NCBI GenBank assembly: GCA_027886175.1
Contig: JAJNNQ010000019.1
Coordinates: 17,007,501 to 17,071,500 of the forward strand
From: Phylloscopus collybita
Lineage: Eukaryota > Chordata > Aves > Passeriformes > Phylloscopidae
Reading direction: 5' to 3'
Length of the DNA: 64,000 nt
The notes below the pieces were generated by a model. That model saw only the letters and a program-made list of their open reading frames with translations, was not told the DNA's origin and made no database searches. Positions 52,602-64,000 of this stretch are shown here, in pieces. Made by a program: the position numbers and the translations under genes. How positions within the stretch are numbered: position 1 is the first letter of the stretch; every line of letters begins with the position of its first letter.

Positions 52602-54345
52602 AGGAGCCAGGGATTGACCAGCCATCTCACAGGCAGGTCTGCCATGGTCACCCAGTAAAGGCCATGCCAGAGTGGATTTGAGAGCAGCTTTGGGAGTGTT
52701 TGTTGAGCCACAGCCACGTGGCACGTGTTCCTGTGGGGTGTGTAACTCACAAACCACAGCACAGCCACTGCAATCATGCAAATCCATCAGGCCGAGCTCA
52801 CCTGGCAGAGACAAAGTGAGGAGAACGTTTCCAAGCCCCAGCCATGCTTGGATTAAACTGGAGAGAAATTGCCTCAGTGAGGCTACAAACAGTGCCGTGG
52901 CATCACCAAGATGACAGCTGTGAAATCTGTGGACCCAAACTGGTGTGGGGAGAGTCAGACTTGATTGGAGAAAAAAAGGACAGTTTCAGCTCCCTTTCCC
53001 ACAGGGGTCTCTAGAGGGACTCTGGGGAGGGCTTGTGATCCCCAGCAGATGAAATAAAGGCCCCAAAACCAAACACAGAGAGCCCAGCTTCAATTCAGGT
53101 GCTTCATATTACCCCCCAATCCTCTTGCTCCCAGCACAACTCAGCATGGCCTGCTCTGCTCTTTCTCCCTGTTTCACCTTCTCCTGTGTCCCTGAGCCTC
53201 TCTCTGCTGCAGAGCACCCTCAGCCAAGGGCACTGACAGCCCACAAAGGCTGAGAAAGCTCTCACCCAGGCACTCACCCAGCTACAGTGAGCAAGGAGCA
53301 CAAACAGAGTCCAGGTGAGCAGCTGCAATGACCCACATGTTGGTTTAGAGCACCTGCCCACCACTGGCACATCCTCCCCTATCCAAACCACGCTTCCTGT
53401 GTTCTCTCCTTACTCTCAGGTTACTGCTGGTTGAAGCCAAGGGAAGGAACTAGAGGGGAACTCAATAGCAGAAAACAAGCACAAGGGATTACCTGACCTT
53501 CTCAGAGAGTTCAAACATTATCTTACCTTTTTAAAATTAAGCTTTGAGAGGGTTTTACTGTCTCTGTCCTGCATAAACCCTCCATCTCGGAATGTTCTCC
53601 AGATTTCTCTGGCCCTTCTTCCATTTCTGCTTCCATCAAAATGCTCCCAAATATCAACACTGGTTCCTATCCTGTTTACCCAACATGTCCACAGCCACAA
53701 ACTCCTGTTTGGCTGCCTCACACTGCACTGTGACAGGATCACGTTACCATTCTGAGCTCTCTGGATGTTGAAAGGAGCATAAAGGACTTTCCTCTCTCCA
53801 TCAGGGCACACGATCAAGTTACCACATCCCTGCAAGTTCTTGCCTGTGAGCTGAGCCACTGTGGCCACCCAACTGCACAACTTTAGCCCGTGACAAGCAC
53901 AAAACAAAGTGTTCTATTGAACATGTTCTCACCATTCTGCATGAGGCTCCTGCACCACCAGTGAAGCTGAGTGGAACCCATGCTATTCACACACCAGGTA
54001 CTGAGGGCATCAGTATTTAAAATCCAGCATGATTTCAGTGAAACAACGAAAGTAGGGACAACCTACTGAGGTGACTCTGAACACAGATATTGAAAAGAAA
54101 TGCAAGACTTTGACAAGAATGAGATACTTGTCTGCTCTCCAGATCATCCCACCTAACAACATCTTCCTCACCTCCCCATAAGCTGTACAGACGTGCAGTT
54201 CTGTGATACAACATCAATCACCATAAAAATCAGAGAGACTCAGAGGTATTCAGATAGCACTTGGGAAATACTGCAAAAAAGGAATGTGAAGGAAAAAGTG
54301 AGTTACAACTTTAACTCTGGGGAACTTGCCATCTTTTCCCATCAT

Positions 54346-54349
<4 letters not shown>

Positions 54350-54391
<42 letters not shown>
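54350..54391. repeat. A42 tract
   Basis: A run of 42 A in an NRG2 intron. Confidence 0.93.
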
Positions 54392-54396
<5 letters not shown>

Positions 54397-55690
54397 CAAT
54401 GATGATGCACCCACAGAGGAAAGAAGTTTTCCAAAAGGGGAAAATTTTGTGTTTCCTTTCTGAGATTTGGCTCTTAAGAAAATGGTATTTATCTAATATG
54501 ATGCAAATAAGAGGCATGGATCTCTTCTGGTGAAAACAAAGGAAAAATCCTGGGGAAGGATGGTGTGGCCATGGCATTAATGATGCTGTATCTCAGCTTG
54601 GTGTCTTTAGTGCAGTGCAAGGCTAAGCACTACACAAGAGCACATTTTAAGAGCAGTTTTCTAATCAGAAAAGCTTTTAAAGAATACCTGGCCAGTGCCT
54701 GCTGTGGTTACAATCAGATTTCCTTTTAAAATCATAAAAGACTGAGCTTTCCAAGGAGGAAACCTCCCAATAAAATCTGCAGAGCAGAATTGCCAACAGT
54801 GAGGCACAGCCAGCTGTGCTCTCAGCTCCGGGCATCTGCAGCTGGAATGGAAACACAGCATGGATCTCAAAATCCCTGCCTGGTCCTGGCTTCCCAAGGT
54901 TTTTGCCAGGATCCTGGTGGGCCCCCCACTGGGGAGAGACCCCCTGACACAGACATAACACCCTCCACCAGAAATTGCTGAGACAACATCCAGGCACCAG
55001 GATTCTAATCTACATTTGTATCCCTTCCTTGGTTTTTTATCACTCTGTGCCCATTTTCTACTGCTTTGGGGACAACTGAAGAGGAGGGGATGCTGAAAAG
55101 CATTTCAGCCACATTAAATCAAATTAAGCATTTGGGGAGATCTGTTCTTGATTTCTGGAGGCTCAGAAAATAATGGGATGGCAGGGCGTGGATGGAATTT
55201 CTGCAGCTTTCTTATTACCTATGCTTAGAAGGCTCATGTGTTTTTTCCTGTACTTCCTACAGCATATTTTGCTTTTATCAACTATCCTCAAAAAGAAAAA
55301 CCCAATTCCAAACACAAAACCAAAGCAATAATGAAAACCTTCTTAAATCAAAGGCTATAACAAGCACATCTTGAAAGTATCAATAGCTCCACGTACTGAA
55401 AGAGCCGGGAATGCTTAAACTTCAGTTGCAATTTTAAGTAGCCTGTTCTTCAAGCTGCCATTGCAATAGTTATCAAATTCTCCCTCTCCAAGATAGACAA
55501 GAGCAATATAAATCAGATTTTTTTAAAGATCTAGGGAAAGAAAGATCAATGGCTTTGGGAAAAATCAGACAGAAGGAGTGATTAAAGAAGATTCCAGGAG
55601 GCAATAAAGCACTTTAGCAAAATGTCTCATAATAACAAGCAAATTAGGGGAAAGCAGCTGTATGGGGGGGAGTGGGGGAGAGGTACTTAC

Positions 55691-55756
55691 ACTCTTCTTC
55701 CATAACAACTATTTTAGTTTCTGAGGCTGGTAAGACTTGTGGTGCTTTCGTTGTTC
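55691..55756 (-). CDS. NRG2: Candidate NRG2 spacer cassette exon (Ig to EGF)
   Basis: 66 nt: two bases, 21 codons and one base, so inclusion or skipping keeps frame. It reads TTKAPQVLPASETKIVVMEE, then E, with split Gly at the start and split Leu at the end. The acceptor is TTAATTTCCCCAG and the donor GTAAGTACC, both strong. It lies between the Ig exon (ending in G) and the EGF exon (starting TA), exactly where NRG1 carries its glycosylated spacer. Canonical human NRG2, as I remember it, joins Ig directly to ...TTLSSWSGHARKC, so this exon would be alternative or lineage-specific. It has no N-glycosylation sequon and few Ser/Thr. Confidence 0.7.
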
Positions 55757-58700
55757 CTGGGGAAATTAAGGTAAGAAAGTAGTGAACAAAATATCTCTTT
55801 TTGAGCAGAGCAGGGTGGGCTTAGCTACTGTGGGGAGGAGCAGAGGGGAAGGTGCTGCTGTGGGGGGAACAGGCTGGAGGGTGTCAAGGTGTTAGTGCTG
55901 GTTTAGGGCAGGGGATTGGGGTGCCAGAGGCAGGACAAGGAGTGTCCCTGCAGGGGATGGCACAGGGTACGGTGTCCCCTCGCTCTGAAGGGCCTCGTGT
56001 CACAATAAAGAGGCAGAAATGGCTCAGGGTTCACCTGGCAGGAGATGAGGGGAAACTGTGGGAGGTTTTCTTTGCCCTGATGGCCACAAGAGTGCAAAGA
56101 TGGGATGGAAGGACATGACAGCGGGGAAAAAGTGGAGTTTAAGAAAAAGGCGGGAATTTCTGAAGAGAAAATCTGTGAAGAGCTGTGAAGCTGTGCAGCA
56201 CAAATTAATGCTCGTACAAGAGGTGGAGGAGCATGAAACAGATGAAGGTCAGGGTCCCAGGCAGTAGGGGAGACAAGCACAGGTAGTGATTTCCTATTTT
56301 CTAACCAGGATTCTGGGAACCCCAATGCCCACAGACACCAGCTCTATTCAACCCTGTTGGCAGCATCAGCACCTTTGGAGAAGCCCCTCACACCCTCTGG
56401 ATGCACAAAGGAGAAAGCCCCAGGAGCCTGGGCTGGGGGTGCACTGCCTGCCAGAGACAGAGGTGGGACCACCACAAAAATCTAGAAGCTGAAAGAAGTT
56501 TTTTTTTGTACAACTTGATTTTTTTCTGTGGCGTTTAATAAGAGGCAGGGCAGTCAAGGAGATGCCCAGAAATTTTCTGAGGAAAAAAAGGGAACTGAAA
56601 CAGTCACATCTCACCTGTGCCCTCATGGCCATGTGAGATCAGCATTAGAGTATTCAATAAAGAGAACTGGGAAATGGGACATTTTTTCTGAGAAAGCATC
56701 TAATTGACTTCAAAGTCATAAAAATCTGCAATATACACAGTATATTTTGACTAAGTCCAGAGGCATTTCCTCAGAAATTAACACCCTCACGAAGTTTCTC
56801 AATGCCAAAGCATTTATTTCTGAGCTGGGGGTTTTGTGGAAATACTGCAATTCTAGAGGAGGGATCTCTCTCTCTAAAGATATGGTGGTTTTGGTAACTT
56901 GCAACAGATCTCTATGGCTGAAAAGCTGCTTTTCTGAAACAGAAAAGTGGTATTGGAATAGAGCAAAGAGCACTTTGTAATGGAAGCCACAACAGGATCA
57001 GTGCTAAGGAGCCTGGGGGAGAAGAAATGGGACAACACACGTGTGGATTCAGATGCCCCGTGGAGTTTTCTACTGAAATGTATCACAAAAGAAGGGAGAT
57101 TGCAGAAGTGAGGAAAGCTTGCCAGGCCCCAGGAAGGCCTAGCAGTAAAGGGGGAGGAATACTCCAGGACAGCTTCTGCCTGCACACTGGGGAAGGCTGC
57201 TTAACTCTGGGTAGCTCTAGGGGAAAGAGGAAAAAAGAGTGCATAGGGGTAAGAGGGCCAAAAAATCCTCCAGGGATCACCATCACCTCGGCTGCCTTTG
57301 CAGGGGGCTGCAGCTGGCCCTGCTGTCCTGGCAGGTTTCTGCAAACAGCAGCAAGGTGTGCATGCAGCTGAGCAGCAAGCCAAGGGCAGAGTGGCAAGGC
57401 AGCTGAGAACATGGATTCACCCAGGCAGGGAACCCACCAGATTCACGGAGAGATCTTTGTGTGTCTTTCGGGTTTTTCGGGTCTTAACACATTTCTGGGC
57501 AGCTCAGGTGTGAGGCCATGGCTGCTGTGAGTGGTCCTGGCCACACAGTGTGCCTTCCTGCAGAGGGAGAGCTGACCCCTGGCATCTGCTGCCTTCCCTG
57601 CCTGGAGGTAGATAAATGCCAGATGTGCATTTACCTGGTGTGCAGGTCAGAGCCTGGCTGCAGGCACTGCTCAACCACACTCCTCCTCTTGGTGGTGATG
57701 GGGAAGAGGCAGCAGAGGAGGCAGACAGAGCTCTGCTGGCTGCACAGGGGGAAGGGAGGTTGCACATGCAGCTCCCATCAGACAGGAGCAGTTTATGTGG
57801 CATGGGACAGCCAGAACGTGAGCCAGGGAAAAAAAAAAAAAAAAAAAAAAAAAAGGAGAGCACTGCCTCGGTTTCTTACTTGGGTCACCTTTCCTATCAC
57901 AATCAGAAATAAACCCAGCAGAGCTGAGCTCACAGACATAGAGGGTGAAGGCAGGGAGGTGTAAGCATGGGTAGCCTTCCTCCAGACTCTGCCAGCACTG
58001 GGACTGAGCAGGCAGGATAACCGAGGGGGAGCCCGTGTGACGCTGCAGCTTCACGGAACAAAAAGATTCAGGGTGGCAAACACGCTGAGGTTAAGAGAGA
58101 AAACACTGCCAGAAAGCAGCAGGAGAAAGCTACCTTCCCTCACACTGGGATAAGGCTGGTGAGAGAACAAAAACCTGGATCCCAGCAAAGGGGCTGCAGA
58201 GCCCAGAGGCAGAGCCCAGTGCTCCAAGCCCAGGCTGCCACCGTGCCCGTTGTGAATGGCAGGAGGAAGAGCTTAGGAAATTCAGTTGCCCCCCTCCCTG
58301 GCTGTGCCCTCCCAGCTTCTGGCAGCCACTGTAGGGACTTTCTGAGCCGGAGGGTGCATCCAAACCATCGTGTTAAGCAATATAATTATTATGACCAAGA
58401 TAATAATAAAACCACCTAACCTCAGGCTCCATCCGCTGAGCTCTAAGAGATGGAGCACACATTCTAGGATGAAAACCAGAAGCAACTTCACTCATCACAA
58501 AGCTATGGTCTAATTACTTGTCTTCTGGTGAGTTTTGCTTCTCAGAAATTCTTTAAAAACGAAACCATCAAGCCCACCAGCTTTCTTTCCTCCTTACCCC
58601 TTTTCAAAAAAATACATAGACTGTAAGTTTATTTAAAATGTAAATTAACCACATTGCCAGTGACAGATAACAAAGATAAACATTTATGCTAAGCTGCATT

Positions 58701-58829
58701 TTTCTTATCTCCCAAGATTGCTTTACTCGATATCCTGAAAGCATGAAACAAAATACAAGACAGACCATGTGCAGAACCTTTCTGTGGAATGGCAGACAGC
58801 TCGAGACATTTGCTGGCTTCTTCACTTAC
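55757..58829 (-). other. NRG2: NRG2 intron
   Basis: A 3.1-kb intron between the Ig exon and the spacer cassette. It contains an A26 tract at 57829-57854; no other element was recognised. Confidence 0.8.
57829..57854. repeat. A26 tract
   Basis: A run of 26 A in an NRG2 intron. Confidence 0.93.
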
Positions 58830-58948
58830 CACTTTTCACATTCAGGCTGCCTTTTGCGGTGTCTTTCCCTAAAACGTTCTCCGCTTCGCAGCTGTACTCC
58901 CCAGCATCTTCAAGCTTCACCTTGTTGAACTGCAGTCTGGAAATCTTT
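58830..58948 (-). CDS. NRG2: NRG2 Ig-domain C-terminal exon
   Basis: 119 nt: one base completing Arg, 39 codons and one base. It reads KISRLQFNKVKLEDAGEYSC, then EAENVLGKDTAKGSLNVKS. DAGEYSC is the canonical F-strand motif of an I-set Ig domain, with the second disulfide cysteine. The first cysteine lies in an upstream exon outside the window. The Ig domain of neuregulins binds heparan sulfate in the matrix. The acceptor is TACTTTTCAACAG and the donor GTAAGT. The final G gives Val when joined to the EGF exon (KSVTTTLSSW) or Gly when joined to the spacer cassette. Confidence 0.96.
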
Positions 58949-61900
58949 CTGTTGAAAAGTACAGCAGACATTTCTTACTCGATATTGCTGACCAACCTGG
59001 TGAAGTGACAACCATCCCTGGCCCTGGGATGCTGCCTGGAGGGTCACCCCCGCTTACACAGGATGGGCTGCCTGACCTCGCAGGCTGAAGAGGCACTCGA
59101 GCCTGGATAGGGTTTGGAGAAGTCCCTTCCCAGGATTTGCTAGGTGAACACCTCCCTCTGCACCCACTGCTCTGAGCGTGTTGCGTGCTTTGGTCTGACA
59201 GCTGCTCGCCCTCACACAGAAAGTCTCGTGAGGGGTTGAGGCCCAGAGTTCCCAGCACTCCAGCACAGGCTTTCCACACTGGAAAAAAAAAGCCACTTTA
59301 CTGATAGACAGTGGGATCTGCCTGCCAGATGGAGATGTGGAGAGGCAGGCAGAGATGTGCCTGTTCTGCACCTTCCTCAGCAGGGATGCTGAGCAGCCAG
59401 TGCTCCACCGGCTGCGCCCAGCACAAACACCCACGGCGCCCAGGGGGACTCACCCCTCTCCAGCCTGCACATCCAGTCCCTGGGGTTTGCCCTGGGCATA
59501 TCACTGGCAGCTTCATCTGGACCTAAAAAAAGGGCAAGCACCTCGTGTCCCCCAAATACACACTCCAACGGACTACAGACCTGTGGCTGGGCTGCACACA
59601 CTCATCTTACCAGCCAGATGTGCCTCGAAAGAGCGGGAGAGGGTGGGTGTGATGACTGACCGTGGCACCTCACAGCCCCTGTCACCTCACAGCCCCTGTC
59701 ACCTCGCAGCCCGTGTCACCTCTCAGCCTGTGCTGCTCCTCCATGGCAGAGGGAGCAGCTCTGCGGCAGAGCTCTGCGGCGCTGCGGGAAGGAGCATCGC
59801 CTTTCCCACCGGCTATGACTCATTCCCTGGGATGGCTCTGACTAACAGGCAAAACCTTTTGTTGCCCATTTTAACAGGGATCTATAGGAGCCTTCAACAC
59901 ACACTGAGTGCCACTCATGAGACCGCAGTGGGACTCCCACATGAGACCCTCTGGTTGACTATTTTTTCTTCCATTTCAGCCATCTTATCCAAACCCACCC
60001 TGTCTGCTCTTCTCGTGAGAACATCTCCCTCTGCTTTCTACCCCAGGCTTTTACCTCAGGTCTGTGTCACTTTATTTAGAGCCTTGGAAGCGCTGCCAGC
60101 TTTAGAGAGAGGTCCCAGTGGCCGATGTTGCTGAAGGCAAATATAATTCCATTTATGTGGAAAATAATCATTAGCCTTGGACATAGTTGCAATGTTACAC
60201 GTGTCATCCGAGAAGGACTTTTCTTTGGGCTGTGCAAATCATTGTCCATAGGAAGCCCTTCACAGAAGCATCTTTTTAACACCCTGACAAGCTGTTCTCC
60301 TGGGAGGCACGGCGCAAGGACACAGCAGGAACATCTCACTAGTTATATTAGTAAATTAAAAGCACTTGGAGACAACTTGGTAGAGCTCCCAGGAAACAGG
60401 CGCTGCCCTGTTTTACAGGATGCGGTCAAGTGTTCAATTGCATGAGCTGGGGCCACATGTGGAGCAATTTTTAAATGAATGTTGACAGTATGCAAAGACC
60501 TCCAACTGCAGGTCTCCCCTAATCCATTTGTGCAGTGGCTTGGGCCAACACATTCCAACATGGGAGCCTCAACAAGAGGGTTGATTCTGCCTTGACTCTC
60601 AGCTCAACACCCTCCTCTGAGTGTTCTCGTCTCTCAGCACAGCCCATGGCAGCCCTGGGCATCACGGCCCTGACTGTGCTGCCTTGGGAGTCAGGTAACA
60701 CACACGAGAGAGCATTTAAGGATATTTTAGGGCATCCAGGGCCTGTTGCTGTCCTGTGGCTGTTGGTTCCTGCACCTTGCTGGGAGGGACAGTGGGTGCC
60801 TGGTGGGAGGGTGGGCTCTGCTGGGCTGCAGCACCTTGCTCAGGAGCATGTTCCCCACGCTCTCCATAGAGGGAGGTGTGGAAATGCTCATCAAAAGGGT
60901 GAGATGGCTCCAGAATGTAACTCCAAGACAGCTCCCAGCCCAGCCATTACTTTCTCCCAGCTGCCTCAACCCTCTCTGCCAGAATCCACCATTTGTTTTA
61001 CAAACCAGCTCTCGGACAGGCTGCAGTGCAGGCAGCACATGCTGAAAGCAGCTTGGAAGAGCGAGGCTCTAACTCAGAGCCCATAGAAAACATCACCCTG
61101 GCACATCAGCACGCTGGGGCTCTCTGCCAGGGCAGAGCTGAGAGCATCAATGGACACGCTGCCTTCAGCTGCCAGAGCACAGATGTTCTCAGGATAATTG
61201 GCTGCATGGCAATGTCAATCCACAGCACATTACACCAGGTGGAGCAATTGGAAAAATCCACTGCTGCATTAGAATATCACCTAGGTATGTGATCTTTTAC
61301 AGATAAGGGGGTGGAAGTCCCAAAGATATGAATTAGGGAGTTACTAGTGGCACAAAGCGGGCCACAGTTGACAGGCTCAGCTCCAACAACAGGGTGAGAG
61401 ACATTTGGTCTTTAACCTGGAACTGGAGAGGAATGTGAGCAGAATAAAGAGTGATGTTGGCATTTGGAGCATAGCAACATCAAGGAAAAACCAAAGGGGA
61501 TTACTTTGTTTTAATGCAGAAGACTTGTACTGTCAAAAGAGCTTATTTTTGCCATCACAATTTGTTGAAATTATCCTGGACTGTAAGATCCCCCTGAAAA
61601 ATCAAGAGCTTTTTCTTGCTTTTCACAGCCCAGGCCAGTGGTGTGGCCCGTCTTGGTCTCCACACTGTGCTGTATAATGTCTGGTGACAGACTCAGGGGA
61701 AAGGAGATGAAGGTTGGAGATGTGGATCAGCTTTCACGTGGAGCATAAATGTGAAGAGAATTTCCCTCTTCCAAGAAGCACTGAAACAGCCAGAGAAGCA
61801 CCTTGCTTCACAGCATTAACCACGGGCCTTTCAACTAACATGGATACTGCCTGTGCACTGGAAGAACTGAGCTGAAGGGTGTCAAAGGGACAAGTCCTCG

Positions 61901-64000
61901 CGTGGTCTGTGTGTGCCAAAGGTGACCAGTCTGGTTTTGTTCTATTTTACCATCTCCAAGTGCTCCTGAAACATCACAAAACTCCTTTGGAAACCAGCTT
62001 TTCGAAGCTGTGCCCTTCCCCCTGCTGCCCCCAAAGGGCAGGTACTTTGTTCTCCCGAGGGCTGATTTTACAGGGCACACCAAGGAGTGGCCTCCAAGGA
62101 GTTTCACTGGGCACAGGAGTTTGGGGTGAAGGCTCCTGGGCAGTGTTTCCTGGGGACAGCAGGCCCTGGGAGAGCCCTACGTGTGCGTCCATGAGGGTGC
62201 CTGGCTGCCAGACGATGCCATTCTTCTGGAGGAAGGCACTGCCCTGGGCTGTTTGCTCAGTGAAAGGGCCAGGGTCACTGACAGATCCCATCATTTCGCT
62301 GCAGTGCAACTCTGTTGACATCTCTTTACTCCGGGGGAAAATCTGCCTCATTGTCTTCCCTGACCCTCAGCACATATGACTTAGCCACGCACTAATTATC
62401 TCCTGTAGTGCCAGTGGAGGGATGAGCCACGGGGAATATGCTGTCTGCAAGCTCTGAGGGATAGGATTCACAAGGAGACCTTCAGCCTGGCCAAAAGAAG
62501 ATCCCCCAAAATACCTTTCTGGCCAAGAGAAAAGAGTCCCCCAGAGGGCAGTTTGGAGGGATGAGTAAATCACCCTCTTCAGTGCCAATCTCCAGACTAC
62601 AATGGGAAACAGGGAGATCAGCCCTTGGCCAGGACCTACACAAAGATCCTGGCAAATTCTGGCTGGGAAGGGTGTCCTCATCGGCTGTAATTTAGACATC
62701 TAAATGTGAGCTCAGGCCCTGAGGCCTCCAGTGCAGCGAGAGGAGAAGAAACAGGCCCTGCATCTGAGCCAAGGAGGAACTTCTCATGACAGCAGTCATG
62801 TTCCCACCAGCACTCTGGTCAAGCTTGAATCATTTTTCCCCTCTTACCTAGTGCCAAGTGGAAATGGGGCCATCTTCCCAGGTCATCTCCTCACCAAGTC
62901 ATTCATGTCAGAGCATGGGATCATGAGAGCAGCTGCCATGAGCTGCCCCTGAGACACCTACACTGAGGATTCCGTGTTCCCTGTGTGAGTTCAGCCACTT
63001 CTGCATCGTTCTGGACAAGAATAGCTCTAGGATTACTACTGTTGTAGCATTTTATTAGTCTTCTAAAAATAGGGCAACTAACACATAAGTAACAAAGAAG
63101 TCAAGGAATAAGCTGATGAAGAGAAGAACTTGGAGGCCACCCCATATGTGGCCCCAAAATTGTCAATGAAGAGCACTGCACACAGTAAACACACCTGAAA
63201 CCTCAGGAAAAGGAAATTCCGAAACATGACCCTTGCAAAGGACACACTGGGTGCCCTGCTGTGGTCACCCATTAACTCCATTCCCCTCTGCCTGCACGGA
63301 GAGCCGGCGGCAGGAAGCACACTGGCATTGCCGAGAGCAGGAGTGCCAGCAATTGCTGTAACGTGCACTGCTTGCATCCTGCCAGAGATTTAATTGGTGC
63401 CTACGTGCTGCCCTGGCACTCTCACCGAGCTGCATTTGCCCTGAAAGAGCAGGTTAATGATTGGCAAGAAGATTCAGGATATCCAGCCTCACAAACCACA
63501 AGCGTTGTGCAGCAGCCCTCAAACGCTGGGCAGCCTCGCCGGCTGGGGCAGGAGCTCTGGGGGGACATGCTCCTCATCCCCAGCACTCAGTGGGATAAAT
63601 TCAGGCAGAGGGAACCCCTTCAATGCAAGGGCAGTGTGGGGATGGCCATGGCAAAGCCCCTTTGTCTGGCAGGGCAGGAGCAGCCAGGAGCATCCTCTCC
63701 CTTACACAGCCCCCACCCCACCCCGATCTCTTCCCTGCCTTCCAGCAGAGCACAGCAGAGCTGGGCAGGATGGCTGTGCTTGCAGTGCTTGAGGAAAACA
63801 AGTGTCCTGTGCTGGCTGCTCTGCGCTCCAGAGCATCATCTGGCCAGCTCAGTATCAGCTACAGAAAGAACAAACGGCAAAGGGGACAGAAATGCCCTCA
63901 AGCAAAGCAATCAAAGAAGAGGGGTAAGGACAGGAAGGTTTGGAGTTTTCAGCTTGGCCATTATCCCTTCTCTATCTCCCTTCCTCCCCTCACACCATCA
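58949..64000 (-). other. NRG2: NRG2 intron (cut by right window edge)
   Basis: More than 5 kb of intron. No exon encoding the first half of the Ig domain was found, so that exon and the NRG2 start lie beyond 64 kb. A 17-bp tandem repeat at 59665-59732 is the only recognised element. The longest open frame here (265 codons, 59337-60134, +) runs through that repeat and has no recognisable domain. Confidence 0.75.
59665..59732. repeat. 17-bp tandem repeat, 4 copies
   Basis: Four head-to-tail units of the pattern 'tcacctcacagcccctg' start at 59665, 59682, 59699 and 59716. The last two copies have two to three substitutions. Confidence 0.93.

Larger units (their letters stand above)
45119..55690 (-). 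other. NRG2: NRG2 intron
   Basis: A 10.6-kb intron. It holds a 22-bp duplication, an old CR1 copy, a (GGGA)n microsatellite, a solo LTR and an A42 tract, all listed separately. No sense exon was recognised. A 129-codon - strand frame at 53518-53907 is noted as a finding. Confidence 0.75.

Noticed and set aside
59337..60134. 265-codon + strand frame near the right edge
   Set aside because: It crosses the 17-bp tandem repeat, has no recognisable domain and is antisense to an NRG2 intron.
58949..64000. Upstream NRG2 Ig exon within the window
   Set aside because: No - strand segment with splice sites encodes the first Ig cysteine region in the needed phase, so it must lie beyond the window.

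Overview
The window is vertebrate nuclear DNA, almost certainly from a bird and probably a songbird. The evidence is several CR1 LINE fragments with the avian 3' end, an avian-type solo endogenous-retrovirus LTR, long A/T tracts and compact introns with GT-AG splice sites. There are no prokaryotic operons, CRISPR arrays or complete autonomous mobile elements. Nearly all long open frames are chance frames in introns, repeats or CpG-rich DNA.

Two genes lie tail to tail, the order I recall for human 5q31. On the + strand (1 to about 9.7 kb) are the last four coding exons and the 3' UTR of PSD2 (EFA6C), an ARF6 exchange factor. They encode the end of the PH domain and the C-terminal coiled-coil region; the Sec7 catalytic exons lie left of the window. 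On the - strand (64 kb down to about 13.4 kb) is most of NRG2 (neuregulin 2). Seen here, in transcript order, are the second half of the Ig-like domain (58830-58948), a candidate spacer cassette (55691-55756), the N-terminal half of the EGF domain (44998-45118), two alternative EGF C-terminal exons (alpha-type 35723-35799, beta-type 35413-35471), a 24-nt microexon (26943-26966), the transmembrane exon (22500-22602), and cytoplasmic-tail exons at 21477-21600, 20054-20181, 17388-17612 and 15332-15998. The first exons of NRG2 lie beyond 64 kb.

Every exon was placed by translation plus splice-site phase, and all phases join correctly. The phases show that the two EGF exons must be mutually exclusive. 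They also show that the 24-nt microexon and the 66-nt spacer cassette can be included or skipped without changing frame.

About 3.7 kb of intergenic or 3'-flanking DNA separates the genes and carries two CR1 copies. The NRG2 3' UTR region holds an unexpected CpG island (about 13.78-14.34 kb), a G-run/C-run hairpin, and an A24 tract just after the stop codon. The NRG2 introns hold a 33-bp minisatellite with a 132-bp higher-order period, a nearly perfect 180-bp palindrome, a 653-bp solo LTR antisense to the gene, a 65-nt A tract upstream of the microexon, CR1 fragments, and one or two exon-like blocks on the antisense strand. No wholly new gene system was found. The most interesting items are the spacer cassette, the microexon and its surroundings, the palindrome, and the CpG island at the gene's 3' end.
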